A DNA stretch of 64,000 bases, from the NCBI RefSeq assembly GCF_032854445.1, contig NC_088300.1:38160458-38224457 (forward strand). The letters run 5' to 3'. The stretch comes from Liolophura sinensis. Taxonomy: Eukaryota > Mollusca > Polyplacophora > Chitonida > Chitonidae. The first letter of the stretch is position 1. Each line of letters begins with the position of its first letter. Position numbers and translations under genes: made by a program. The notes beneath the pieces were generated by a model. That model saw only the letters and a list, made by a program, of their open reading frames with translations. It was not told where the DNA came from and made no database searches. Below are positions 14,301 through 23,465 of this stretch, one piece after another.

Positions 14301-17300
14301 TTTTACGCCGTACTCAAGAATATTTCACTTATACGACGGCGGCCAGCATTATGGTGGGAGGAAACCGGGCACAGCCCGGGGGAAACCCACAACCATCCGC
14401 AGGTTGCTGGCAGACCTTCCCACTTATGGCCGGAGAGGAAGCCAGCATGAGCTGGACTTGAACTCACAGCGACCGCATTGGTGAGAGGCTTCTGGGTCAT
14501 TACGCTGCGCTAGCGCGCTAACCGACTGAGCCACGGAGGCCCACCCTAGTTTAAGGTATGATGTGTAAATCCACATTCTAAGATGACAGGATAAGCTTTT
14601 TTTTTTTTAGCTCCTTTATTATGGCAATCATACATGGATCTCCAACATATGGCAATAGAAAATTGTGTTGTTTCTTTTCGTCTGTGTACAGTTACAAAAG
14701 GCCTACTGAGGGAAGGTTGAATTTTTTTTACTGGTTTTAGTTTTATAGGCTTTGTGAACGTTATGACTTTATTGCTTATGAGATTTATGGACTTTTGGAT
14801 TTACCATTTTGGTAATCAAGAAAAGGCTATGATTTTTATGCACATACCTATCTACATGTAGGAAAACAAGACAGATTTCTCTGGCGATTTTAACAGATTT
14901 GTCACCATTTTCCTGTTTTGTGGACACACATTCAGATTAACTTCATTCTCTTCTTGTGTAAACATGGATTTCTACAAGCCTTTCTTGTAGTGATACAGTT
15001 TCTTATGCAATCACTTATCTAGATAAGCTTTTTGTCTCTGTAGCTACTTTACCAGACTTGTAGAGTGTAAGAATTTACCTTGGTGTGTACCAGTTTATCT
15101 CGTATACACAGATAACACTGGCAGATGCATGTGCATTCCTGTACTGTGATGGAATGTTTAAACCATCCACGCAGACAGTGACTGTTGTCAGCTGAGTATT
15201 TGCTCAGCCAGAGGCTAATCATGGGAAGCGATTTCCATATCAAAGACCACTCCAGCGAGTTGGTAATCAAACACCCCACAATGAAGTTTTTTTACTACCT
15301 GATCTCAACAATTGCTAAGCCATTCACAGCGTTGGAATTGTGCACGGATTGACGCATGCAGTTGACAGTTTGGATATCAAAGACTACTACCAAAATTTTG
15401 TGTACGAACTCCTCACAATGACGTGTTTATTACCACATCACTTTGTAACTTTTATCTTTATTCTGATTCCAATGTCAAGTTGACTGCTATAACAGGCGAG
15501 CTGGTAGGATTCTCTGAATGCCTTGTTCAGTCATATGACAACGAAGGAGTCCTTAGAGTGCATCTAATGTGCCTCCTTGTTGCAAGACGGATTTCCACCA
15601 CTCTTATCTAGTGCTGCTTCACTGAGATGCCTTACCAAAGGCAAGTAAGCCGACCCATATGAGCCGTTAAAGTGATATGGGTCAACTAATCGTTCCATGT
15701 CCTGTTGATGCCGAATGCCAAGTGTGGAATCTACAACGATCTGGAATCCATGATTGACACTGTATCTACCGCCCAAAGCAGACGCTCTACCAACTGAGCC
15801 ATCGGGGCCGGGCATTTTCTCAGGGAAAAAAAGTTCCTTTCCACCCATTTCCATCTAACAGCATCTTTATGACATTGGATTGAGTGGAGCCTGCAAAGAT
15901 TTCACGGGGCTTCAATTTTCATTGGAGGCTCAAAAATTCAATGGAGGGTTCCAAACTTAATTTGACATTCAAAAGATTTGATTGGGGTTCCAAAAATTCA
16001 GTTTTTCAAATTTCAGGAAATTTCAAAAATTCAGATCTGTGTCTTTTTTTAAATCTTGTATTGTATATATAGGGGAGCAGTATAAAAGCTTGTGATGCTG
16101 TCATTTATTTTATTCCATTATAATTGTCAGAATCCGTGAGACAGTGTGGTGCTGAGATGACTGAGGTTGTAACAGTGTGTTTGTACGTCCAGTCTTTAGC
16201 GGATTTTGTTGCCATTAACACAGTTTACAAGCAAAGTTTCGGTATTAACCCTCCTTGCAGGTGAGTCTTAGATTTCTGATAGATTAACGAACGTAACACG
16301 ATTTAACGTTTAACCTTGCATATCAAATGACAAACCATATTCCGCATGCAGTACATTTCACTGGTTTCCAGATCAGTGGCACAGTCTGTGTTCCTGTACT
16401 TTGCTACAGTTGCCTCCCTTCATAACTGGAAAGGCGATGTCTAATTGTTACATAATCCTGTTTGCTGCAGCAGTTTGTTAGCAACAGACAAGGCTGTTTC
16501 TATAAAGAAAAACACATTGAACATAAACTTGAAGTCCCCAAAAGCATTCTTGTTAAAATTTTAATTTGAGAGTCTGTACTAAAATGATCTGACCAATACT
16601 GTGTTGAAAAGCCTGCAATTTCCAGTGATTTGGTTACTGGTAATATAAATTGTATTTCATAAATTGGTTTACTAGGGTCGTAAACATGTGGCTATAGTGG
16701 CTAAGTTAAATACTTTACTTATATAGCTACATATAGCTGTTGACCTGTATTATAGTTCCTGATTCAAATCTCATGAGATGAACATGACAGTGTTACATGA
16801 GAGCCAGGGCCAGTAGATCATTTAAAAGTGTGACTAAAGGAAAGTTTTCCAGTTCTGACCAGGTCAATTAGATTGAAGTTTTCAATGTTTTCATGTAGTG
16901 TTTTCTCAGACTTCCATATTCCCTGTTTTAGTGTAAACCGCGCATCAAGAGTAAGTTCCCTTCAAAACTGTTTTTGACATTTACCAAGATATCTGCATTT
17001 GCGCATGCTCATAGAAGCACATCTGTACTTACAGGGTAACCCTGGCTACTGTGTGTTGACTTGATTACAGAGATGCTGTGTGCAAAATTTCACAGTGAAT
17101 ATCTTGGTAAATGTCAAACACAGCTTTGGAGGGAAATTACTTTTGATGCACTGTTTATATATACAAGTCGAACACTTGTATGTATGTTGGTCTTCATTCC
17201 AATGACAGAGTGTGTGTCCAAGCCTGTCTCCCCTCAGACGTCAGCCTCCAGATTGATTGTTATGGGTGGTCGGGCAGTAAACAGGCATCAGAGGTCAGGC

Positions 17301-20300
17301 GAAAAACTATGCATGTGCAAGGCATATCCCACTGGGCCCCGGCTAACATAGGGCCCTACAGTCAAGCAGTACGGGTGAGTAGGTCTTTCGTGTTACAAAG
17401 AGGGCTTTTTTCCTCAAATAAAGTTTGTCTTTCATCGTGTTATAAACACTGTGAAATAAATACTGTATTATATTTTCAGTTTGTATTATATTTCCACTGT
17501 TTAGCTCGCCATTACGAAGTAAGGAGAGGTATTGTGAAAGAGGAATCAGATACTGTTGGTGGCAATGTTGGTGTTCAGTTTGGTTACGGTTTTTTGCCAA
17601 TCATAGGGTTGCAGTGCTCACCCATAGTATACAGATAGCCAATTGTTGGTAGAGACTTGCATATCGAAGACCAAGAAAATTGTTTTACCTCAGCCATTCA
17701 CAGGGTTGCAGTTGCCACGCATAGTACATGAATTGCCAAACGCAGTTCGCGAAATTCGCATGAAATGAAAAAGTCCACTGTGGTAAATGTGTGCATGAAA
17801 TCCTCACAGTGTATTTTACCACTACAATGATTTACAACTCCATGGCATACGATGAGTCACAGTCATAGTTGTGACATTATATAAATTTTGTCACAAGGTT
17901 AATAATCACAAACTAGTCCAGTAATGTAAAATAGCCTATAAAAGGGGCTTGCCAGTTTAGGAAATATTTCACCATCTTTGGCTGACATGTTGGGCCTTTA
18001 ACTGTAGGCTACTGGATCTTAAAATTTGTAAGTAATAAAAGAGATTGCTAAAATCAAAAGAGACAACAGGAGATCTTTTGGCCCATGTTTAAGAATCGCA
18101 ATACAAGTCCAGCCAGATTGAATAGCATAAAATTTCCATCCGTGCAGCTGTTTACATCCATCTCTACAGCCGTCTACATCCATCCCTTCAGGTACCGACT
18201 TTATTCATTATCATGACGTGAGCAGCCTAACAGCGATCATGTTGCTGTCTGCATAGGCTCTGAGGAACAAACTATTGCTCACTACCAGAGCACCGCGCAA
18301 GACCCACCTACAGGTACACATGCTTTCTCGTCAGATGTGTGTGATACTCCAGATTGTGCAGGCGATGTTTTCACCTTGGTAGCCGCAATGTTTTTACCTT
18401 GGTAGCCGCAATGTTTTCACCTTGGTAGCCGCAATGTTTTCATCTTGGTAACCGTGATGTTTTCACCTTGGTAGCCGCGATGATAGCCACAATGTTTTCA
18501 CCTTGGTAGCTGCGATGTTTTCACCTTGGTAGCTGCGATGTTTTCACCTTGGTAGCTGCGATGTTTTCACCTTGGTAGCCGCAATGTTTTCACCCTGGTA
18601 GCTGCGATGTTTTCATCTTGGTAGCCATGATGTTTTCACCTTGGTAGCTGCGATGTTTTCACCCTGGTAGCTGCGATGTTTTCACCTTGGTAGCCGCGAT
18701 GTTTTCACCTTGGTAGCTGCGATGTTTTCACCTTGGTAGCCGCAATGTTTTCACCCTGGTAGCTGCTTGCGTGCATACACTTGTTTTGTCCATTTGGCCT
18801 TCAGCTCTCAGTCCCAAAATTTTTGACTCCTTGTCCAGAACTCTCAGCTGGATAACCACCCACAAATACGGAACTGAGTCTATTTTCCGTCTACTGGATG
18901 GTTTCCTTACAGTAGATCCACACACTGTCATCGATGAACGAACTTATTTATTTGATTTATTTATTTATTTATTTGATTGGTGTTTTACGCCGTACTCAAG
19001 AATATTTCACTTATACGACGGCGGCCATCATTATGGTGGGAAGAAACCAGACGCGGCTACAGAATTGCAGACAAATATCTCTCACAGACAAATAAGTTGA
19101 GTGTAAAATGTGTGATAAGAATGCTGGATTGTTATCTAACAATTAGTAAATTGTCTTAAGTCTGACTATACGGACTCACAAACTGGTACTTTCTGGACTC
19201 CCAGTTAACAGCTGGAGGGGAAATGATTCCTGGTATTTCTGGTGTTGCTCTGATCTCATTACAGTTTGATGATATCCATTTGTTTGGGTTGACCAGAAAT
19301 CCTTTGTTTTGATTGAATTGGAAGTTTGATAAAACTCCAAACCTGTTTTGGTTGACATTGAAATTGCATCGGGAATAATGCTCAGTACAGTTGACAGAGA
19401 AAGAGTGTCATGTTGCTTAGCAACTTCGCACCAAATGAGGACATACTATCCTTTGAAGGTTGTGTTGAACCCAAATGCTAAGATTAGACACAAAAAGTAA
19501 TTATGAAACAGAGAAATTATGACAGAGATATGAAAAAGTGAAGCTGTAGCACATTAACGACTATGATTGTGATTTTGATTATGGTTGGCTGATAACAAAA
19601 ATTAACTAGTTTTAATCAGTTTTGCTTAACCATTTTCTCTGAGTATTTAATATATTAAAGGCATTACAGTGACCTAAGACTGGCACTGCCCAGCCAATCA
19701 AGCAATACGCAGTTTTCAAGTTACGTCATTACGACAACAGAGTGACGTCCTATTGCAAAATGACGTCGCCACTTTACGGCACGGTAGGGCTAACTGCCTA
19801 TCTTGTAAGATGGTACTGATCGTGTTTAGATCAAAGTACCGGGATAACATTATTATTTTTGCAATATTGGGAACCCAAATCCATCCAAAAACATGATTCA
19901 GGAGATCAGTCTAATGCTTTTTAATTAGTACTCTATATTCTATATACGACCGCATATTAAAATTACCAGATTGGCTCTACTGTGCCGTAAAATGACGATG
20001 TTATATAACAAAGGGACGTCACTCTGTTGTCATAACGTCATATCTCGAAACCTGCGAATTTTCTTATTATTGTTTCTTAGTGGGTGGCTGGTTGAGAAAG
20101 TTGAAGCACTTGTTTACTGTGACTGTCAGGGTCTTGACCAATGAGCTCACTTGTGTGAATGCTTTAAGGTTTGTCAGGTATGTAGTGCAGGTGTCTGGTA
20201 CTCCATTTATCAAACCTGATGACCGTCACATAATCAGCAGACAGGTATGATATTGTGGTAATTGTTATACGTAAGCCCAAAACATCATAATAACCATAAA

Positions 20301-23300
20301 TTCTTATGTATTAATCCAGGTGAATAACAGAGTGTATGTTGCTGGTCAGATACCACTCTGTGCTGGCTCCATGAAGATTGTGAGGGGTGGGATTTTACAC
20401 CAGACGGCATTAGCTCTCCGTCATGTGACCAGAATACTAACAGCCATGGGCGCTCAGTCAGGATTGGCCAGTACAACTCTATCAATCTGCTACATAACTC
20501 ACAGAAACCATATCACACCGGCACTACAAGTCTGGGACGCCACACTGAAAAAACAGGTGATCAGTGACAAGAGACTTGTCAGATTTGTGATTTTCAGTGG
20601 TCATCATAATGGTTTAGTTTCTATGGCAACAAACCATAGTGCATGAAAAGAGAATGCTTCTTGGAAAAAATTCTTTCTTTTGAAATATATATATCTGGAA
20701 CTGATTTACTCTCATTCAGCTTTTTTGGAGATACAATGGATGTAGAAGTTGTATACTGTCATCATGCCCTTTAGAAGATGTGTGGAATGTGACGCTATCT
20801 TGTTTGGCTATTACTCATACATGACAAGAGAACAATGGAGAATTGAGTTTGGACCTCTTAGTCGCCATTGCTTAGCCAGACACACTATAACTCAGGCATC
20901 TTAGTATTAAATCTCCTCAAATAACCTGTCTGTTTCAGCGTGCTGATTGTGATGCGGGTTCCCCAGGGTCAGAACCATTAGTGACATGTGTGGTTGTCCC
21001 CGAGCTGCCCCGACACGCCCTGGTGGAGTGGCAGGTCTACGCTGACCCACCGGATGGGGAATCTGATAGTGACTCCATAACATCAGCATGTAGATGTAAG
21101 CCTTTACAATGTTTTATACCATGGGTGATTCAGCTCTGGATAATTTGGCTGTGGATTTAATAAGTAAAGACAGTGAATTCCTGGTGAAGTGGTTGACTTC
21201 TGGCACTCCAGTTTCCACCAACATTAATTCTGACCCTCATCATGTAAGCGGAAATTTCTTGAATATGGTGTTAAGCCATTGTGTGCGTTAGTAATCATTA
21301 ATGGGCCTGAAATATCTACTGTTCCTTAAAAATCATTGTAAATGGCTCACGTCCCCAGAACAGTAATTAGCGGGCATGAGCTGTTGTATGTAATAGTCAA
21401 AACTGGGGGTTTCCAGCCGTAAGTGGGAAGGTCTGACAGCAACCTGTGGATGGTCGTGGGTTTCCCCCGGCCTCTGCCCGGTTTCCACCCAACATAATGC
21501 TGGTCATTGTCGTATAAGTGAAATATTCTTGAGTATGGCGTAAAACACCAATCAAATAAATAAATAAATCAATCAAAACTGGGGCAATATGATTGGCCTA
21601 AATTAGAGTGAAAAGCTTACGTATCAGTTGATATATTGAATTGCTCTAATTTTTTAAATGTTTTTTTTTATTATTTTACCTTATAATAATTATTGTTGCA
21701 GATGGGGAAGTGACTCAAGTACAACAAAGCTTCAGGGTGTGCCTGCAGTACAGACATCACCAGGACACCCCTCTCTCTGTGTTAGGACATGTCTGTAAGT
21801 CTTCTTGGTAGCAATATTAGTGCTACTTTTAAAATTCCATTTTATATCCAGATATTACAAATGATGACTAGCACTGGAATATTTGATAGGACCATATTGA
21901 TGACAGTGTTTTCCTTCACTTTGAAGACACATTTTGCAGGACACAAAAGATGTGTAATCTAGCACATTCTTAGCTTTTGTTTTTCGATGCTGGAAACCAG
22001 CCCAGATAAGGAGGCACATTATGTACACCATAAGGATTCCTTCGTCGTCATATGACTGAAAAATTGTTGAGTACGACGCTAAACCCCAAGCACTCACTCG
22101 CTGCTGGAATAAATGTAGATCTTTATCAGGCTATCAGTGTGGCCAGTGCCCTGGTCAACAAGTGTCACCTTCCCCAGTTGTAAATCTGAAGTGTGATGCC
22201 ACCACAGGCACATGCAAACAATATGACCCTGGCATGATAAAGCGATGAACAGTAGAAGTTATTTATATGGAGAATATATATAAATTTCCCATGTTAACTT
22301 ATTCTTAGTGCAGTGGTGCCTGGTTATGACATCACCATTGCCTAATTTGCATATGAAACTTTTCTAACACTTGATTGCATTTTCTTCAGCAGTACTTTTG
22401 CCTGGTTTAACTGTTGTGAAGAAAGTAAGCCAGATAGCTGTTTCAAGTGGTGCCTCAGTACCTCAGTATGTGTGTAACGTGTCATATGTGGGATTAACAT
22501 CAGCACAAGGTTATTAATGCCTATGGAACAACTTTACAGTCTTCAGTGACAGCCAAGAATTTAACTCTAATCCAGTTTTCTTAAAATGTATTTTTCTAAA
22601 TTTCAACTCGGATTTATTTGTCTCTTGGCAATAAAACCTGGATTATGCACACTAGAAACAGCTATCCATCTTGACTTTTTCCCCCAAGTTACCCTCCATG
22701 TATTTTCTGTCTCACAGGTAGATTGAAGGACACCTTATCTGTAGGTGAGGTCATCAACAGTATTTTCAAAGCCTATGCTGAGATTGAAGAACATCTTGAG
22801 ATACAGCTCAGTGACCTGCCTGGACTTAAGATGTTTTACAAGTGCGGCATTTTTACACACAGAATGCTCAGTGATGGTAAGCAGTTATTGTTCGTTTGTC
22901 AAATGCCAGCTAAATATTCAACAGTAATGTGAGGATTAGAGCATTCAACAGTATTGTGAGAAATAGAGCATTCAACAGTAATGTGAGAAATAGAGCATTC
23001 AACAGTAATGTGAGGAATATAGAGCATTCAACAGTATTGTGAGAAATAGAGCATTCAACAGTAATGTGAGAAATAGAGCATTCAACAGTAATGTGAGGAA
23101 TATAGAGCATTCAACAGTATTGTGAGAAATAGAGCATTCAACAGTAAAGTGAGGAATAGAGCATTCAACAGTAATGTGAGGAATAGAGCATTCAACAGTA
23201 ATGTGAGGAATAGAGCATTCAACAGTAATGTGACGAATATAGAAGTGTGTCTCAAAATGGCAAATGAGCCTGAAAGTGTATGCATGTGGACTATTAATCT

Positions 23301-23465
23301 TTTGATCATCAAATCCTGTAATACAGTTTTACACTAAATTTTTTTCTTGTTTCAGCACTGAAGGCAAGTGTGGTAGAAAATCCAGATGTTTCATCAGTGC
23401 CAGTTAGTCTGGTGCCAGTCCTAGAGCTGTCTGCTCCTGATATTGTTCTCACAGTTTGTCACTGA
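1137..23465 (+). CDS. DPH6: Diphthine-ammonia ligase DPH6, long form with two C-terminal Rid-like domains (5' end missing)
   Basis: The product uses ATP and ammonium to amidate diphthine on eEF2, the last step of diphthamide synthesis; it is cytosolic. Exons: 1137-1228, 1544-1728, 2456-2529, 2880-2998, 5882-5946, 6454-6545, 7184-7277, 8149-8305, 13206-13340, 16131-16260, 17209-17374, 20320-20556, 20939-21095, 21702-21794, 22390-22473, 22718-22876, 23356-23465 (stop TGA 23463). All junctions are AG/GT and the phases match throughout, giving about 716 visible residues plus about eight missing ones. The N-terminal part carries GGKDS, DELDSYMYQTVGH, the LSDYQRVRVENV block and GEGGEYETFTLDCPLF, which are diagnostic of DPH6. 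Two YjgF/Rid-like domains follow. This length is close to yeast Dph6 (about 685 aa), whereas human DPH6 (267 aa) lacks the C-terminal half. The weakest junctions are the GTTGAG donor after 5946 and the GTAACG donor after 22473. No canonical AATAAA was noted just downstream, only ATTAAA variants. Confidence 0.93.
1966..2150 (+). mobile_element. SINE-A copy in DPH6 intron 3
   Basis: The copy starts inside the tRNA-like head: a B-box-like stretch, GTAAGTTCGAGTCC, lies near 1978. It continues through the CCCACCATAATGCTGGCC body and ends in a tail of AAATA repeats. Weaker, similarly organised fragments follow near 2150-2260 and 2690-2785. Confidence 0.75.
3225..5650 (+). repeat. 38-bp minisatellite array in DPH6 intron 5
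   Basis: About 60 tandem copies of a 38-bp unit built around GGGGTGTCATGTCTGGTGTT and GTATGCTGTGAT. The 5' half is more diverged than the 3' half. Longer blocks repeat inside the array: a segment at 3851 recurs at 4340 (489 bp) and one at 4021 recurs at 4515 (494 bp). The 5-bp difference comes from a doubled CTGGT. The short reading frames across it are repeat artefacts. Confidence 0.93.
6682..7045 (+). mobile_element. SINE-B, near full length, in DPH6 intron 7
   Basis: A tRNA-like head (GGTGGTAGAGCATCCGCTTC, then a GGATCAATCC B-box-like stretch) is followed by a body with GAGGAAGTTGTAACTTCCTC and GAAATCCGTCCTGC. The 3' end reads TTGTTGAGTATGACGTTAAA and then CACTCA repeats. This is the reference copy for SINE-B in the window. 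Confidence 0.88.
9366..10172. repeat. Inverted repeat inside the TTAA element
   Basis: The arms are 9366-9430 and 10106-10172. They share GCACAAATTTTCCA, CCCTCCCATTTTGAGA and GAAACAGA with roughly 85-90% identity and are separated by about 675 bp. They could be the ends of a smaller nested element. Confidence 0.7.
10249..12502 (+). repeat. 112-bp satellite array with higher-order structure
   Basis: Twenty full monomers of exactly 112 bp (first ATTCATACACAT at 10249, last start at 12489) plus a 14-bp stub. In the left half, variants alternate between neighbours (ATACGATG with CCAATACAG, then ATATGATG with CCAGTACAG), so the effective unit there is 224 bp. In the right half a six-monomer block repeats with a 672-bp shift: ATTATTTC at 11701 and 12373, TACTATAT at 11471 and 12143. 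Each monomer carries GCCTATAGGC, a perfect palindrome, followed by GGCCTATAG, which can form an 8-bp stem. Confidence 0.96.
13206..17374 (+). CDS. DPH6: DPH6 exons for Rid-like domain 1 and start of domain 2
   Basis: Exons 13206-13340, 16131-16260 and 17209-17374 encode visible residues about 294-437. This corresponds to the first YjgF/UK114-like domain found at the C-terminus of long Dph6 proteins. The core ends with R-V-C-V-Q-A-C-L-P, which matches the R-x-C-V motif whose Arg binds substrate carboxylate in true RidA enzymes. The last exon continues into HWAPANIGPYSQAV, the typical beginning of a Rid domain. What the domains do in DPH6 is not known to me; supply of ammonia or imine handling would be a guess. 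Confidence 0.88.
13613..13662 (-). mobile_element. SINE-A 3'-end fragment
   Basis: Only the tail (TTTATTTATTTATTTG on this strand) and the first part of the body (ATTGGTGCTTTACGCCGTAC) remain. Confidence 0.7.
13935..14640 (+). repeat. Degenerate tandem repeat, unit about 115-135 bp
   Basis: Three or four diverged copies contain GTTAAGCTTTTT, TAGCTC and a CTAAGGTATGGTGTGTAAAT-type block (14015, 14148, and 14264 resuming after a SINE). The full-length SINE-A at 14278-14543 sits inside the third copy. Confidence 0.65.
14278..14543 (-). mobile_element. SINE-A, full length with 11-bp target duplication
   Basis: CCCTAGTTTAA flanks both sides (14267-14277 and 14544-14554). Read on the minus strand, the element begins with a tRNA-like head containing GGCTCAGTCGG (A-box-like) and GAGTTCAAGTCC (B-box-like). 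The body has GGTTTCCCCCGGGCTGTGCC, and the tail is AAATA repeats. It is a reference full-length copy. Confidence 0.93.
16934..17157. mobile_element. Palindromic MITE in DPH6 intron 11
   Basis: The terminal inverted repeats are about 58 bp: 16934-16992 and 17098-17157. They share GCATCAA, AGTAA, TTCCCT and TTGACATTTACCAAGATAT. The outer ends begin TAAAC and end GTTTA, consistent with a TA target site. The interior is about 105 bp with no gene. The right end lies 51 bp upstream of the 17209 exon. Confidence 0.78.
17503..17835 (+). mobile_element. Element D copy in DPH6 intron 12
   Basis: It begins TTAGCTCGCCATTACGAAGT and GGAGAGGTATTGTGAAAGAG, as in a dispersed repeat I associate with molluscan genomes, and ends around CCTCACAGTG and TTTACCACTAC. 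It matches the insert at 13866-15519. It is non-coding. Confidence 0.5.
18363..18766 (+). repeat. 23-bp minisatellite in DPH6 intron 12
   Basis: About 17 copies of GATGTTTTCACCTTGGTAGC plus YGC. Variants occur at the last bases (CGC, TGC, CGCAA), and one truncated unit lies near 18480. Confidence 0.93.
18940..19047 (-). mobile_element. SINE-A, 5'-truncated copy in DPH6 intron 12
   Basis: A tail of TTTATTTATTTATTTG on the plus strand is followed by GGTGTTTTACGCCGTACTCA and the GACGGCGGCCATCATTATGG block. The copy stops shortly after GGTGGGAAGAAACC. Confidence 0.85.
19709..20061. mobile_element. Palindromic MITE rich in TGACGTC-like sites, DPH6 intron 12
   Basis: The inverted arms are about 75 bp: 19709-19783 and 19986-20061. 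They share GACAACAGAGTGACGTCC, TTACGGCAC and the outer CGCAG with the TTTC after it. Several ACGTCA or TGACGTC motifs (CREB/ATF-like half sites) are duplicated by the palindrome. The middle 200 bp is AT-rich and has no gene. Confidence 0.78.
20320..23465 (+). CDS. DPH6: DPH6 exons for Rid-like domain 2 and C-terminal tail
   Basis: Exons 20320-20556, 20939-21095, 21702-21794, 22390-22473, 22718-22876 and 23356-23465 encode visible residues about 438-716. Domain 2 contains NNRVYVAGQIPL, HQTALALRHVTRILTAMGA and LVTCVVVPELPRHALVEWQV. The position equivalent to the Rid catalytic Arg (R-x-C-V) reads V-T-C-V, so this copy has lost it. The tail after about residue 550 includes an acidic DPPDGESDSDS stretch and a later GLKMFYKCGIF segment that I do not recognise. 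The gene ends at TGA 23463-23465. Confidence 0.87.
21409..21572 (+). mobile_element. SINE-A, headless copy with 12-bp target duplication
   Basis: TCAAAACTGGGG flanks both sides (21397-21408 and 21573-21584). The copy begins at the head/body boundary (CCAGCCGTAAGTGGGAAGG) and ends in AAATA repeats. Confidence 0.92.
21996..22101 (+). mobile_element. SINE-B, 5'-truncated copy with 8-bp target duplication
   Basis: TGCTGGAA flanks both sides (21988-21995 and 22102-22109). Only the 3' part of the element is present, from AAGGAGGCACATTATG to CAAGCACTCACTCG. Confidence 0.87.
22916..23240 (+). repeat. 27-bp minisatellite in DPH6 intron 17
   Basis: About 12 copies of GAGCATTCAACAGTAATGTG plus AGGAATA. 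Some units carry AT insertions giving 29 bp. The array begins 40 bp after the 22876 donor and ends about 115 bp before the last exon. The open frames on both strands are repeat artefacts. Confidence 0.94.

Larger units (their letters stand above)
13866..15519 (+). mobile_element. Dispersed repeat (element D) inserted in the SINE-B
   Basis: It starts with TTAGCTCGC and a GAGGTATTGGGAGAGG stretch that resembles the start of the copy at 17503. Its right part shares CATTCACAG and CCTCACAATG blocks with the end of that copy. Both pieces of the flanking SINE-B are otherwise continuous. No coding sequence is recognised. Exact ends are uncertain by 10-20 bp. Confidence 0.5.
13816..15813 (-). mobile_element. 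SINE-B interrupted by a later insertion
   Basis: The 3' tail (GAGTGAGTGAGTGCTGAGAG on the plus strand) lies at 13816-13868 and the remaining body and tRNA-like head at about 15520-15813. Both outer edges carry the same 12-bp target duplication, ATTTTCTCAGGG (13804-13815 and 15814-15825), which shows the two pieces are one insertion. About 1.65 kb of other sequence separates them. Confidence 0.82.

Noticed and set aside
14303-14543. tRNA-like sequence with A- and B-box-like motifs
   Set aside because: It is the head of a SINE-A (also at 52867-53107); it does not fold as an intact tRNA gene and is part of a repeated element with target duplications.
15049-15279. Minus-strand open frame of 76 codons
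   Set aside because: No recognisable family and it lies in element D within an intron of DPH6.
17061-17638. Long plus-strand open frames across 17061-17638
   Set aside because: Only 17209-17374 is a DPH6 exon; the rest is MITE, intron and element D read through in frame.
22910-23337. Repetitive open frames on both strands (NVRNRAFNS-like and LLNALFLT-like)
   Set aside because: They are translations of the 27-bp minisatellite inside an intron.
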